Assembly: GCA_916700875.1 (NCBI GenBank)
Contig: CAKAKS010000282.1
Location: forward strand, 147,001 to 211,000
Origin: Sebastes aleutianus
Lineage: Eukaryota > Chordata > Actinopteri > Perciformes > Sebastidae
Reading direction: 5' to 3'
DNA length: 64,000 nt
In this document: positions 22,766 through 34,254 of the stretch, one piece after another
Layout: the number at the start of each line of letters is the position of its first letter
Numbering within the stretch: position 1 is the first letter of the stretch
Made by a program: the position numbers and the translations under genes
The notes under the pieces: generated by a model
Told to the model about the DNA's origin: nothing
Databases searched by the model: none
What the model saw: the letters and a program-made list of their open reading frames with translations, nothing else

Positions 22766-23449
22766 GACAGACGGAGAGAGAATGGTGAACAATGTTGGTG
22801 TATACACACATTTATTCACTTTATCAAACAGAGAAATAATTAATTTGAAGTCTGATTGATGTTTTATTTCCACAGTGTGTATAAAGATTGTTTGTAATGG
22901 TATTAATATGTTTTTCATCCTGCAAACTGTTGTTGTTTTTGGTGCAAGCGTCTAAAATGTTAACTCTTCAAGGACAAAAAACACCTTGTTTTAAACTTGC
23001 TGATAATAATTTCTGCCATTTTTGAATAGATTTTGAAAGGTAGAATAATTTTTCAACCAATTCTGCAGCATGTAATCCTCCAATTTATCTGAAGCTGGTT
23101 TCAATATTAATTAATTAATTAATGTATTATTATTATCATCAATATTTATTTGTAGTGTTTGTTAACAATAGATCAATGTAAAATGATTAGTGATTAGTGA
23201 TGAGTGTGATGATTAACGGGTTCTGATATACAAATCTGTTTACACATTTTTTTATTTTCTTTTATCTTTGCTTATTTTGTGAAATATTGGAAAAGTTTAC
23301 CTCTTTGGGCCTCAAAAAATAATTTAAATGAAACTATGTAAGAAGAAGCCAAAAAGGTTGAGAACCACTGTTAAATCCTTAACAACATATTGTATTTTCT
23401 AAACTGATCATATACTTTTTTTTTAATGTTAAGTTTTATTTTGGTAAAG

Positions 23450-23575
23450 TATAGTAACTAAATGTAGTGGAGTAAAAAGTACTATTATTCTGAGATGTAG
23501 TGGAGTAGAAGTACAAAGTAGCATAAAATGGAAATACTCCAAGTAAAATATCTCAAAATGTACTTAAAGGTACAG
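23450..23575 (+). repeat. dispersed aaatgtagtggagtaaaaagta element
   Basis: atgtagtggagtaaaaagt, gtagtggagtagaagtac and actccaagtaaaatatctc. Related sequence is at 62080-62160 and, reversed, near 57218-57335 and 62575-62640. Confidence 0.6.
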
Positions 23576-23770
23576 TGTGTAGGATTTGGTGACATCTGGT
23601 GGTGTGGTTGCAGATTGCAACCAACTGAATATCCCTCCACTCACTCCTCCCTTTCCAAGACTGTGGTAACGTGAGCCGCCGCGTGCAAAACCGTAGTAAC
23701 GCCGTTCAACTCGCTCAGAGAAGGCTGTTCTGATACACTGTTCGTAGCTACGAAAGTAAGTTTGTGTCCC
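23572..23770 (+). repeat. dispersed fish element (gtacagtgtgtaggattt type)
   Basis: Contains aaaggtacagtgtgtagga, gttgcagattgcaaccaact and gataca..ctgttcgtagcta. I recognise it as a common fish repeat; class not assigned. A remnant ctgttcgtagctat also occurs at 60368-60381. Confidence 0.5.
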
Positions 23771-24342
23771 GTGTGCAACCAGAAGTCAACTTTGATTTAT
23801 TTTGGAATTTCCGTACTAAAGTTACACCTCTTCTGGTATTATTTTAACCCAAACCACAATCTTTTCCTCATTCTAACTAATTAGTTTCCCTTGAAGACAG
23901 AAGTTTATTTTGAAAATACTGGAGCGGAAATTGACACGTGCGTCCCGAGTTGCTGAACATTAGTAAGAAAACCCACCAAAATTGAGGAACGCTCACGCTA
24001 CTGCAGTCCGTTCTGGGCTAGTATACAACTTTGTGTGTTCTGCATGATAATACTGGTCCCGTTGATGTATTTATATACACAACTTGTATACACAAGGTGT
24101 TTTTTTAATTGCTGTATACTTGCTTTGTTTAAAATAAAGTAAAATGTGTAAAATATGTTTGCAATTTCTGCACCGATCCCTGTTTAAAAGATCAAAATGA
24201 TGCATAATATTTGGGGCACCAAAGTGTCAATGAGAATCCGCTGTTCTGCAGCTGCAGCAAGAACATGTTAAGTGTAATGCATCATCTATATTGGTTATAA
24301 CATGCAAAACAAAAGGCACATACACACACAAGCATTGAACAT

Positions 24343-24409
24343 AAGTATATATACGTGAATGACACACAGATGCACAGAAAGACGCTCATAAACTAAAACT
24401 ACTGACAAG
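24343..24409 (+). pseudogene. orphan receptor first exon (noncoding)
   Basis: TATA-like agtatatatac at 24344-24354, then a leader with cacagatgcacagaaagac and ctaaaactactgacaag, ending in a strong donor |gtgagtg (24409/24410). It is clearly homologous to the first exons of receptors 2 and 3, yet no intact receptor exon lies downstream before the receptor 4 promoter. It is probably the surviving head of a dead gene whose start is seen at 26355. Confidence 0.6.
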
Positions 24410-25019
24410 GTGAGTGCGTTTTACTGAGTTTAATGTTGCCTTTAATGATCAATTTGTATTAGTAATAGTAGTGGTAATATACAGGCTAATGGACAAATAA
24501 TGACACTTAATCTTGTACATTAATAACTATATTTACGATGATATGATATATGATATCAAGGTTAGTTCCATCTAAATATACTGCATAATATGTTGTGTGT
24601 ATGAGTTCATATACTTTAACTCATGTATGATATTTAAATGGAGAAATTATGCTTTAAATTTTACACCTTAAATGTTATCATAGATTCTCGAGAAAAACAA
24701 ACATTGAGGGCAATTTCATTAATATCAATACTTTACATTATTACGCTTTTTCATATATCATATCATATAATTTAAATGTCAGTATTGTATTGTTAAATAA
24801 ATAAAGCTGGAGGATTGTTGGACTGTTGTGGTGACAAATCAAATCACAAATCTGGTGATCTTTTTAATATGACTTAAAATTGTCATGTTACACTGGTATA
24901 CAGTATGACAGCTTATGCTGAGATCCAACTACACAATATTTTTCTAATTGGTCACTTACACGTCAATTTTTCTACAGTTTTTCTACAGTTTTCCTTCATA
25001 GGAAGTCAAACAGACTTTA

Positions 25020-25985
25020 CAGTTATTTTGTCTCTTTTTATTTTGTGCCTCTTTGTCGTCAAGTTGTCTATGTTTTTTTTTCAGTCTCTTTGTAGTTGTT
25101 TTGTGTGTCTTTGTGGTCAAGTTGTATCTCTTTGTTATTGCTTTTTGTCTCTTTGTAGCCATTTGTGTCTCTTTGTGGTTGTTTTGTCTCTTTCCGGTTG
25201 TTTTGTGTCTCTTTGTGGCTATTTTGTCTATTTTTGGTTGTTTTGTGTCTCTTTGTGGCTATTTTGAGTTTCTTTGTGGTTGTTTTGTGTCTCTTTGTAG
25301 TCGTTTTGTCTCTTTGTGGTCATTTTGAGTCTCGTAGTTGCTTTGTGTATCTTTGTAGCTATTTTGAGTCTCTTTGTGGTCAAGTTGTCTATGATTTTTT
25401 TAGTCTCTTTGTCATTGTTTTGTGTGTCTTTGTGGTCATTTTGAGTCTCTTTGTAGTTGTTTTGTGTCCTTTCGTGGTTGTTTTGTGTCCTTTTGTAGTT
25501 GTTTTGTGTCTCTTTGTGGTTGTTTTGTGTCCTTTTGTGGTTGTTTTGAGTCTCCTTGTGGTTGTTTTGTGTGTCTTTGTGGTCGTTTTGAGTCTCTTTG
25601 TGGTTGTTTTATGTGTTTTTGTGGTTGTTTTGTGTCTATTTGTAGTTGTTTTGTGTCTCTTCGTGGTTGTTTTGTGTCTCCTTGTGGTTGTTTTATGTGT
25701 CTTTGTGGTCGTTTTGAGTCTCTTTGTGGTTGTTTTATGTGTCTTTGTGGTTGTTTTGTGTCTATTTGTAGTTGTTTTGTGTCTTTTTGTGGTTGTTTTG
25801 TGTCCTTTTGTAGTTGTTTTGCGTCTCTTTGTGGTTGTTTTGTGTGCCTTTGTGGTCATTTTGAGTCTATTTGTAGTTGTTTTGTGTGTCTTTGTGGTTG
25901 TTTTGCCCCTTTTAGTCACAGTGAGTCTCTTTGTGACCTCTTTGCATTTCTATGTAATTTTCTTTTAGTCCCTTTGTAGTCTTTC
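25020..25985 (+). repeat. 24-bp minisatellite, about 37 copies
   Basis: Unit close to tgtctctttgtggttgtttt plus 4 bases. Because the period is a multiple of three and the unit lacks stops, long open frames run on both strands (to 267 residues on plus, 176 on minus). They are pure repeats and not genes. The array lies where the intron of the dead receptor (24409 to 26353) would be. Confidence 0.93.
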
Positions 25986-26126
25986 TGTGCCCGTCATTCT
26001 TTTTCAAGTTAACTGTTTCCCCCTGTTTCCAGTCTTTATGTTAAGCTAAACTAACCAGCTGCTGGCTGTTGCTTCATATTTACTGTACAGACATGAGAGT
26101 GATATCAGTCATGCCATCTACCTCTG

Positions 26127-26130
<4 letters not shown>

Positions 26131-26159
<29 letters not shown>
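26131..26159 (+). repeat. (CT)n microsatellite
   Basis: About 14 CT units, uninterrupted. Confidence 0.95.
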
Positions 26160-26164
<5 letters not shown>

Positions 26165-26349
26165 GTCTGTGATTGCCTGAGTGGAGCCAGCTGTGCCAGA
26201 ACCTCACCAGCTGCATCCCATCCTGCAATCAAGACTCCTGCAGAGACTCAGCTCTAATACATCCACCTCACCTGATCATAGTTCCTGCTCAGTCACTCTG
26301 TGTTTAAAGCCACTCTAGTTTGACGTTTTTTCATTGCCTGTTTACCCCA

Positions 26350-26400
26350 AAGTTATGCCAGTCAACTCCTCTTCAGGACTTTATTGAAGCTATATGATGT
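26350..26400 (+). pseudogene. decayed receptor start codon region
   Basis: aagttATGccagtcaactcc followed by tcttc matches the junction and first codons of receptors 2 and 3 (cagttATGttagtcaactcc). Translation gives M-P-V-N-S-S-S-G-L-Y and then TGA at 26385-26387. The acceptor reads ccccaaag rather than cag. Homology stops after about 22 bases, so the rest of the gene is lost. It pairs with the orphan exon at 24343-24409. Confidence 0.55.
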
Positions 26401-26589
26401 TTTTATGATGAGTTAAATAACCCATGTTTTTTTATGGCTGCATTATTCCATCAAATGGAAATACTCCAGATGTCTTTTTCCCCCAAAATTCAGCACAACA
26501 TATATGGTATCTTTGGAAACTTTGGAAACAATGTCCATCTGTTTTGCTTTCATGGATTAAATTGTAAATAGAACAACCGCGTACGCAGG

Positions 26590-26660
26590 TGTTCTGAGCT
26601 GATTTGAATAAGAATCAGATTTAGTTCACATTTGACTGCCAGGTACAATTATAAGTTATG
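26590..26660 (+). promoter_or_regulatory. conserved receptor-upstream block, copy 4 (weak)
   Basis: gagctgatttgaataagaat, agatttagttcacatttgac: same spacing of the two TTTGA words as at 22690-22765 but more diverged. It lies about 1.9 kb upstream of receptor 4 exon 1. Confidence 0.35.
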
Positions 26661-27029
26661 GAAATGTTCGACTTAACATACTGTAGAACAAAAACTGTAG
26701 AGGCCATTTGTCACAAAATACTCCAACAACTGGATTGTATATGATACATCAACCTGTGTTTTTGGAGACGGAGTCATAGATAATATATTATAAGACCTAT
26801 GCCGTATTTTCCAGTCAGGATTTCAACCACACCACAGCACTTAGACTGCTCTTGTTAAGAATGACATTCACTTAAATACAGACAGTGGAATTATTTCAGT
26901 CTAAGTATCATTAGATCTCAGTGTCAGTCTTTCTGACCAGCACTTTGTGAAATAGTCACGAAATTGTATGTATTTATTTATACGTTATTATACATATTTA
27001 TATTATACATTATTTATTTTACGTATCAA

Positions 27030-28165
27030 ACATAGTTATTTCAACCCAAATCATGATTTTTTTCCTTATCAAGTAGTTTTGTTGCGTAAGCAAACCTAGA
27101 AACGAAGTAAACCTACGTCGGAAGTTTATTTTGAAAAGACACTATGCATGTAACGGCAGTTACGTAACAAACATACTTATTTTTTGCAACAAATGTATGT
27201 ATTTTAACCCAAGCCACAATCTTTTCCTAAGCCTAACCAAGTTTTTTTGTTGCAAAAGTAAACCTAAAAACTAGGTAAACCTACTTTGGAAGTTTATTTT
27301 GAAAAGACACTATGCACATAACGGAAGTTAGGCAACAAATGTACTTATTTTATGTAACAAACATATGTATTTTAACCAAACCACAATATTTTCCAAAGCC
27401 AAATCAAGTATTTTTGTTCCATAAGTATATCTAAAAGTAAAGTAAATCTTTGTTGGAAGTTTATTTTGAAAAGACACTATTCATGTAACGCCTGTTCTGT
27501 AACAAACATACTTATTTTACGTAACAAACAAAGTATTTTAACCCACACCACAATCTTTTCTTAAGCCTAACCAAGTACTTTTTTTTGCCTAAACCTAACC
27601 AAGTAGTTTTGTTGCAAAAGTAAACCTAAAAACTAGGTAAACCTACTTTGGAAGTTTATTTTGAAAACACACTATGCACATATCGGCAGTTAGGCTACAA
27701 ATGTACTTATTTTATGTAACAAACGTATGTATTTTAACCAAATCACAATATTTTCCTAAGCCAAATCAAGTATTTTTGTTCTGTAAGTATATCTAAAAAT
27801 AAAGTAAACCTTTGTTGGAAGTTTATTTTGAAAAGACACTATTCATGTAACGCCAGTTATGTAACAAACATAGTATTTTAACCTAAAACCACAATCTTTT
27901 CCTAATCCTAACCAAGTACTTTTGTTGCCTAAACCTAACCAAGTAGTTTTGTTGCAAAAGTAAACCTAAAAACTAAGTAAATCTATGGTGAAAGTTTATT
28001 TTGAAAAGACAGTATGCATGTAACGCCAGTTATGTAACAAACATACTTATTTTACGTAACAAACAAAGTATTTTAACCCAAACCATAATCTTTTCTTAAG
28101 CCGAACCAAGTACTTTTGTTGTGTAAGTAAACCTGAAAACTAAGTAAACCTATGTTGGAAGTTTA
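27030..28165 (+). repeat. tandem array of about 168-bp units, seven copies
   Basis: gaagtttattttgaaaag recurs about every 168-194 bases from 27121 to 28157, with accaagtagttttgttgc, taaacctaaaaactaggt and taacaaacatacttatttta between. A partial unit lies at 29005-29110. The array belongs to the satellite-tailed family also seen at 14595 and 52600. Confidence 0.85.
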
Positions 28166-28439
28166 TTTTGAAAAGATTTGAAACTGACACGCCGTCCCAG
28201 ACTGTACGTATTTGTATTTTGCCTCAATATCTCTACATTACGTCTACTGCCTTGTTGTTGAAAGGTGCTATACAAATAAATTTGCCTTTCCTGCGTTGCT
28301 GGAGTGTCCTTGAGCAAGACGACACCGTATCACTACCAGTACTGATGTTCTGCAGATGAACCTGAACCTGAACCTGAATTTGCCTTCTAAATGCTGACAA
28401 GATAAATAGTTTTTTTAACCTTCAAAAAGCCCACAGTCC

Positions 28440-28534
28440 TGCTCCTACCTGTCCTTCACACGCAAACATCACACATGACACACACACGAAGACACAAAGA
28501 GAGAAGAAGACCAGAGACTAACACTCCTGACAAG
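28440..28534 (+). promoter_or_regulatory. receptor 4 noncoding first exon
   Basis: ccacagtcctgctcctacc (shared with the receptor 8 promoter as ccacagtcctgctcacac), then gaagacacaaagagagaag and aacactcctgacaag|gttggc (donor at 28534/28535). Homologous to the other receptor leaders. The intron to 29668 is about 1.13 kb. No convincing TATA box. Confidence 0.55.
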
Positions 28535-28539
28535 GTTGG

Positions 28540-29660
28540 CATCCTTTAATAATATCATAACATTTTCATTTATTCATTCATGTTTATTCATTTACTTTTA
28601 AAGATTTCAGGAAGGGCATTTTAGTATTGCTGATATCTTTTGCTCATCATTATTTATAGATTTAGTTTTACTACAGAAAATGTATGAAACCCATGTCATA
28701 CAATCTGTCATAGTGGTACTTAATTGTGGGAATCATAGTGAAAGTAAATTATACCTCTTTTTGCTGGGGACCGCCTGGATTAAACTACAGAAAACACATC
28801 TTTATTTCCTTAATGCTGGTTGATTTTATTGTTTAAATTGTTTATTTGAGTTGCTATTTTCCTAAAATTGGAAGGAATTTGTAGTTCTTCCAATCTTCTG
28901 TTTGAATAATAACAATAAACATCATACAATTATCATTATTATTATTTGTAGCAATAGCAGTGGTCACTATATAACACTTATTGATGCAACAAGTGAGTTT
29001 ATTTATAGCACTAACCAAGTACTTTTGTTGCGTAAGTAAACCTAAAAACTAGGTAAACCTATGTTTTATTTTGAAAAGAGTTGAAACTGACACGCCATCC
29101 CAAACTGTACGTATTTATCAAGTAAAACTATTTAGGCTTGAGAAGCAGGAAAACTAATAGAAGACACTTCTGATCAGGCACAAATCTTTATGGAAATAAA
29201 GCATATCAATTAACTTTGTATTCTTTTCCAGGAAATGTATTAAATAAATTACCAGCTATTGGGTAACAGTGGAATACAATCATCAAATGATGTTTATAAT
29301 AGTCATTTTTGATCAATTTTGAGGTAAATATTGGGGTAATTTGGCAGTAATTCCAAAGAAATTTAAAATATTTGCTAATTATCACCGAATTACCATGAAA
29401 TTTGCGGACCTGTAAAATTAAGTGTTACCCAGTTATCTTCTATGTTCTCAGTTGTATTTTCAGAATGTACTTATTTACACGAAAAGAAAGGGACAAAGTT
29501 GGAGGTGTTGTTATTTATAGGTTATTATGCAACGGTTTTACTGGTCTGGCCCACTTCCTATCAAGTTGGGCTGTAGCGGCTCATGAACTAAAATGAGTTT
29601 GACACCACTGTCCTACTGTTTTCATGATTATGTCACTTCCTCTCTCTTTCCCTCCTCCTC
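28540..29660. other. receptor 4 5' UTR intron
   Basis: AT-rich intronic DNA. A fragment of the 27030-28165 repeat family lies at 29005-29110; nothing else recognised. Confidence 0.5.
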
Positions 29661-29672
29661 TTCTTCAGGCCC

Positions 29673-30581
29673 ATGGATTTGTACGCCAACACCTCTTCCT
29701 CTCAAAATGTTTCCCTCAACTCCTCCTCCCACAGCCCCGCCCCTCACGGCAGCTGCTTCAGCTCCCCACCAGGCTCCTCCATCTTCACCGCCTTTAGCGT
29801 CACCAACATCCTCCTCCTCCTCCCTCTCTCCGTCTTCATCCTCTGCTTTGGCTTCCAGCGCTGGCGGAAACAGCGCCGCAGCGCGACCATGAATCCAATA
29901 GACGTCTTCACCTACCACATGGTCGCCATGGAGATGATCGGCATCTGTGCGTCCGTTGTCTGCTGTTTCGGCGCCTTCACCGGTCGGGGGAACATGGTCG
30001 GGGTGGGGTGTAACATGTTTGCCATCATCTCGTGTGTGAAAATGTTCTTTCACGTCCTCACCTGTATGGAGCGCTACGTGGCGGTCGTTCACCCCATCAC
30101 CTACCTGACCCTGAGTAAGACGGGCGGGGTCGCGATCAGAAACATCAGCATCGGGTGTGTTTGGTTGTCTTGCTCTGGGTTGATTGCTTTGAGGATTCTC
30201 ACCAACCGAAATTTCAACATGATCCTGTTTTTCTGCAATTTGGTTTTGTCTTTGATCGTCAGCTCTTTCTGCAGCCTTTCTGTCCTCCGCGTCCTGATTC
30301 GTCCGGGGCCAGGGGACGAAGGCGAGAACAAGGGGAAGATTGACAAATCAAAGCAAAAGGCGTTCATCACCATCACAGCCATAATGGCGGTGCTGTTGCT
30401 GAGGTTTGGGGGGAATCTGGTTTGCTTGGCTCTGGCTTCCTCGACTGTGTTGAGCACCAGGAACCGCTGTGTGGTGCAGATATCAGGAATCTGGTTCTGT
30501 CTGCCCAGCAGTTATGTGATGCCGCTGCTGTTTCTACACAGAGCAGAAAAACTACTGTGTATTAAATACAACAAAAAATAA
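29673..30581 (+). CDS. receptor 4: divergent rhodopsin-like 7TM receptor
   Basis: 302 residues; the ATG lies 4 nt after acceptor ctcttcttcag. The N-terminus has sequons at N6, N12 and N16 and Cys28. ERY is at 133-135 in CMERYVAVVHPITYLTL. The basic ICL2 block of the others (RERGIRIRN) is changed to SKTGGVAIRN. ICL3 reads LIRPGPGDEGENKGKIDKSK, so charge is kept but sequence drifts. EL3 Cys is in RNRCVVQIS; TM7 reads LPSSYVMPLLFLHRAEK. Only one Cys is in the tail (LLCIKY). It is about as distant from genes 2/3 as from 5-7, an older branch of the cluster. The AATAAA at 30577-30582 overlaps the stop codon. Confidence 0.85.
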   Translation: MDLYANTSSSQNVSLNSSSHSPAPHGSCFSSPPGSSIFTAFSVTNILLLLPLSVFILCFGFQRWRKQRRSATMNPIDVFTYHMVAMEMIGICASVVCCFGAFTGRGNMVGVGCNMFAIISCVKMFFHVLTCMERYVAVVHPITYLTLSKTGGVAIRNISIGCVWLSCSGLIALRILTNRNFNMILFFCNLVLSLIVSSFCSLSVLRVLIRPGPGDEGENKGKIDKSKQKAFITITAIMAVLLLRFGGNLVCLALASSTVLSTRNRCVVQISGIWFCLPSSYVMPLLFLHRAEKLLCIKYNKK

Positions 30582-30789
30582 ATTAACACTGCGTAATTTT
30601 ATCATTGTAAATTAGGCTGACAGAGCACCATAGTCAGTAGGTGATTTGAGTAGGGATGTATTCCTGTTGTTGACCTGCCATCCTCCTATCTATCCCCTAG
30701 TAGCAGAGTGAATGCAGGGGCAGAGGGGTTGTTTAATTGAATATGTTAGTCTAGTCTGCCTCATTGATTCTTTATCTGACTGAGGTTTG

Positions 30790-31055
30790 TGCAAGTTAGA
30801 ATCTATGGCCCCGACCACGGAGATATCAGTAAGTTAGAATCTATGGCCCCGACCACGGAGATATCAGTAAGTTAGAATCTATGGCCACGACCATGACTCT
30901 GAAATATCAGTAAGTTAAAATCTATGGCCCCGACCATGGCTCTGAAATATCAGTAAGTTAGAATCTATGGCCCCGACCAGGGCTCTGAAATATCAGTAAG
31001 TTAGAATCTATGGCCCCGACCATGGCTCTGAAATATCAGTAAGTTATAATCTATG
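30790..31055 (+). repeat. 43-bp minisatellite, about 6 copies
   Basis: Unit contains aagttagaatctatggcccc, gaccatggctctgaaatatc and agt. The same unit forms the array at 37450-37940. Both sit next to the left ends of the two duplicated blocks. Confidence 0.92.
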
Positions 31056-31805
31056 TGGAAATCACTGTACTGTAATTGTGTTTTTCTTGGTGTGCAGAAG
31101 GATGTTTCAATAAAACCATTCAAACGTCATTTCATAGTTGTTTGATGATTAATCAGTGAAGGAAAAGTAACATAACAGATTTGATGTGTTCATTTATTTA
31201 TTTTTATTTTTTTTTACAGGAAATCCAAGATATACAGCTAATAATTAAAGAGAAAACAACATGTTAGGACACAACAAAAACACACAATTTGATTATGCCA
31301 TGGGATGATCATGGCTTATCCACAATTAGCCAGAAAGCTAATGTTTTGCTAGCAAGATTCAAAGACAATAACATTGTGTAGGGTTGACAAATAGTAAATA
31401 TAATGTGAATAGCTAGCTAACCAGTGATGTCATTGTACCCAAATCCATATCTTAACATAACGCTAGCATAAAGCTCAGTCTTGTAAATAAGCTGTTCAGG
31501 TTTTTTTGTAGCCAGCACATTAATTTAGAACAGAACAGAGTACTCACCCAAACCATGGTATAAAATCTACTAAATATTAAGGCTTCACTAATAAATTGTA
31601 GATTAAGGATGATTAAAGTGATTGTGAAAGGATTGTCACCCAACTCTGCAGCTCTGCAGAAAGAAAGTCGAACATCTAGCAGCTAAAGACACAGATATAT
31701 TTTCTAAGGAGCAGGTGGAGACCAAACCACCGGATGTTTGAATAGGCAATTGTTTGCTCATACCTGAAGCGATTTTATTCAAATCAAATCTAATCCTTAT
31801 CCTCA

Positions 31806-32681
31806 TTAGGTGTTGTTCTTACAACACGCTAATCGTCCTGCTCTGTGTACGAACAACAGAGGTAACACCACACTGCTAGGGATATTAAACCAGGCGGTAG
31901 CCACCTTTGTCACACAATCACGAGTTCTCATTATCACATGAAAAACACACCAAAGCAGATTCCCAAAACACCTCAACAACAGTGCTCCCTGTATGGCCAT
32001 GATGGTGTAGAAAGCCCTCCGCTTTGATTGGTCAACCCTGTCCCCTCCCTGTTCCCCTGGCCCTGGACGAATCAGAACGCGGAGAACAGAAAGGCTGCAG
32101 AAGGTTACGACGATGAAAGAGAGAATCAAGGCGCATAAGTCCAAGTAAAAGGAGACATGTGAAGTCTTCAGAGTTGCCGCTCCAACGCAAAGCAGCCAAA
32201 CGCCCCCAATGATGATATTTCTGATTCTGATCCCTCTCTCTCTTCTCAGACTCAGGTAGGTGACGGGATGAACGACAGCCAGGTAGCGCTCCACACAGGT
32301 CAGGATGTGAAAGGACGTCTGTCCAAACCAGGTCAAGGACAAAAGAAAGTATCCAGCATATAGTAGACTGACATGAACCCAGATGTACAGGCCACAAAAG
32401 AAGGAGATGTCCCCTAGGACACCAATCAGCTCCACGTCGACCATGTGGTAGGTGAAGCTGTCTGAGTGACTCGTCATTGCCACCGCGGAGGTGGAGCGCT
32501 GCTGCCGCCGTCGTTGGAGACCCAGGTAGAGGACGAAGATGCAGAGAGGCAGGACGAGGAGAGTGGTTGTGATGCTGTATGCGTTGAAAATAAAGGAGCT
32601 TGGTTTGGTGACGAAGCAATGCATGTCCTCAGGGATGTTAAGGTGCAGAAAGGAATCATTGGAGAAGGAGTTTACGGCCAT
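31806..32681 (-). CDS. receptor 5: divergent rhodopsin-like 7TM receptor
   Basis: 291 residues on minus. The ATG at 32681 is 2 nt after acceptor ctcttccag. N-terminus MAVNSFSNDSF has one sequon (N8) and Cys22. ERY is at 131-133 in CVERYLAVVHPVTYLSL; RRERGIRIRN forms ICL2. ICL3 is LIRPGPGEQGGDRVDQSK. The EL3 Cys is in RTRDCVTK; TM7 reads IPSSVVLPLLFVHRAGR and the tail has CC. The AATAAA complement is at 31774-31779. It differs from receptor 6 by about 30 residues but only about 36 bases, so most changes alter the protein. The TM2/ECL1 part (FFCGLYIWVHV) matches receptor 7 rather than 6, hinting at mosaic ancestry. Confidence 0.87.
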   Translation of the reverse strand: MAVNSFSNDSFLHLNIPEDMHCFVTKPSSFIFNAYSITTTLLVLPLCIFVLYLGLQRRRQQRSTSAVAMTSHSDSFTYHMVDVELIGVLGDISFFCGLYIWVHVSLLYAGYFLLSLTWFGQTSFHILTCVERYLAVVHPVTYLSLRRERGIRIRNIIIGGVWLLCVGAATLKTSHVSFYLDLCALILSFIVVTFCSLSVLRVLIRPGPGEQGGDRVDQSKRRAFYTIMAIQGALLLRCFGNLLWCVFHVIMRTRDCVTKVATAWFNIPSSVVLPLLFVHRAGRLACCKNNT

Positions 32682-33043
32682 ATCTGGAAGAGAAAAAGAC
32701 AGAAAATATATAAATATAATTTATTGTCTATCAATCATAGAAGAGGGATCCCTCCTGTGCTGCTCTTCCTGCCACTTAAAGTTTATATATATGTGCATTT
32801 TTGCGCCACGCCTCATAAGCCGTATGAACGTAAAAACTATGTAGGGAGCATCTGGATGAGCCGACGCACGGCATGAGGGAGGGAAGGGGAGAACGAGAGT
32901 GCTGTAATTTATCTACACAATGTTCACGTCCTTTTTGTAAACTAATTAGTGAACTGTTTGTCATAACTGTTTTTGATTTTTAGACAAATATAATTAATGA
33001 AACATACACGCAATTTTTACATAATAATAACAATATTTAAAAG

Positions 33044-33476
33044 TAGGGCTGTCAAAGTTAACGTGATAGTAACGCATTAACACAAATTTGTTTTAAGACC
33101 ACTGATTTCTTTAACGCAACTTGCAATTTTTAGGTTCTAGCGGATTCAGTTTTGGAACTAGAGTGAAGATACTTGTATCATATGAAACTAGAAAACCTAA
33201 GAAATCCATTGATACCAACCATGTCATACTAGCTTGTTGGGAAGGAGGCTAAATAATGCACCTAACTTATGCAAAATTTTGACGAGGAAAAACTATCATG
33301 GCCATTGATTTCCAATAATAAATATATACGTACATTTGCATAAAGCAAGCATATTGGCCCACTCCCATGTTGAGTATCGAATACTTGACAAATCTCCCTT
33401 TCAGGTACATTTTGAACAAATAAAAAATGTCCAGTTAATTTGCTCAATTAAGTATTTTAATCGATTGACAGTTCCG
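33044..33476. mobile_element. hAT-like MITE, 433 bp, copy A
   Basis: Degenerate termini tagggctgtcaa and ttgacagttccg are bordered by the perfect 8-bp duplication tttaaaag (33036-33043, 33477-33484). It lies in the 5' UTR intron of receptor 5. Noncoding. Confidence 0.75.
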
Positions 33477-34031
33477 TTTAAAAGTTTTCTGAATCTGCTC
33501 TTTTAGGTCAAACATTTCCAGAAGAAGTAAATGTTGGCTGTGATATGTGTAAATAATAAAATGATTTAACAAGTATTGATAACGGTCAAAAATTATGTAA
33601 AATTGCATAGTTTTGAGACAAAAATCTTCAAATTGTTTGGGTGGAAATTGCTCCTAAATCCTTAATGCTACCTTACTACAGGCTACAAATAACACAGGAA
33701 AGCACTTTAGCTATTAACACAATGGGTAAATAAATATACAAACACACCACCTTCATGTTCCAGTTGGAATATTATTGGAGTATTATAGGCCTACTAAAGA
33801 TGCATAGCCCAAGTATAATAATATAGCAATACAACCACAGCTGAAAATGACTGACACAGTATAACATGCTTAAAGAAAATATGAATAAATATGAATAAGT
33901 CGCAAGAGATTGCTGATACCAGCCGATACACCAACATAATAAGAGAGTACTGGCACTTATATTTGTCCTCTTCAAGCACTGAATGTTGATTAAAGAAGAT
34001 GATGATATTAAAAAGTAATAAGAAGACCAAC

Positions 34032-34110
34032 CTTATCAGTATCAGTTTCTGATCTTCCTCCGTCTGTGGACTTGTGTGTCTGAGTATCTGATCCAAATAT
34101 ATTACTGGCT
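34032..34110 (-). promoter_or_regulatory. receptor 5 noncoding first exon
   Basis: On minus: cagacacacaagtccacaga, ggaagatcagaaac and tgatactgataag|gttggt (donor at 34032/34031). It is homologous to the plus-strand receptor leaders (agatcagaaa, ctgacaag). TATA-like taatatattt lies just upstream. The intron to the acceptor at 32684 is about 1.35 kb. Confidence 0.65.
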
Positions 34111-34254
34111 GTATATCACAGCCCCACTCCACCTCCTCCTCTCTCTTTGAATCAAAATTCAAATATTTTATTTGAATAACAAAAAAAATGGCAAAGACAA
34201 ACTGACATGAATAATGAAATGAATAACCTATTTATAGATACACAATTACAGTGA

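Noticed and set aside
25165..25968. 267-codon open frame on plus and 176-codon open frame on minus
   Set aside because: Pure translation of a 24-base tandem repeat without stops; no start context, splice signals or domain.
31765..31800. TTTGATTTGAAT complement in the receptor 5 and 6 3' flanks as another regulatory block
   Set aside because: Only the single word is present, without the second partner word, and it overlaps the likely poly(A) region.
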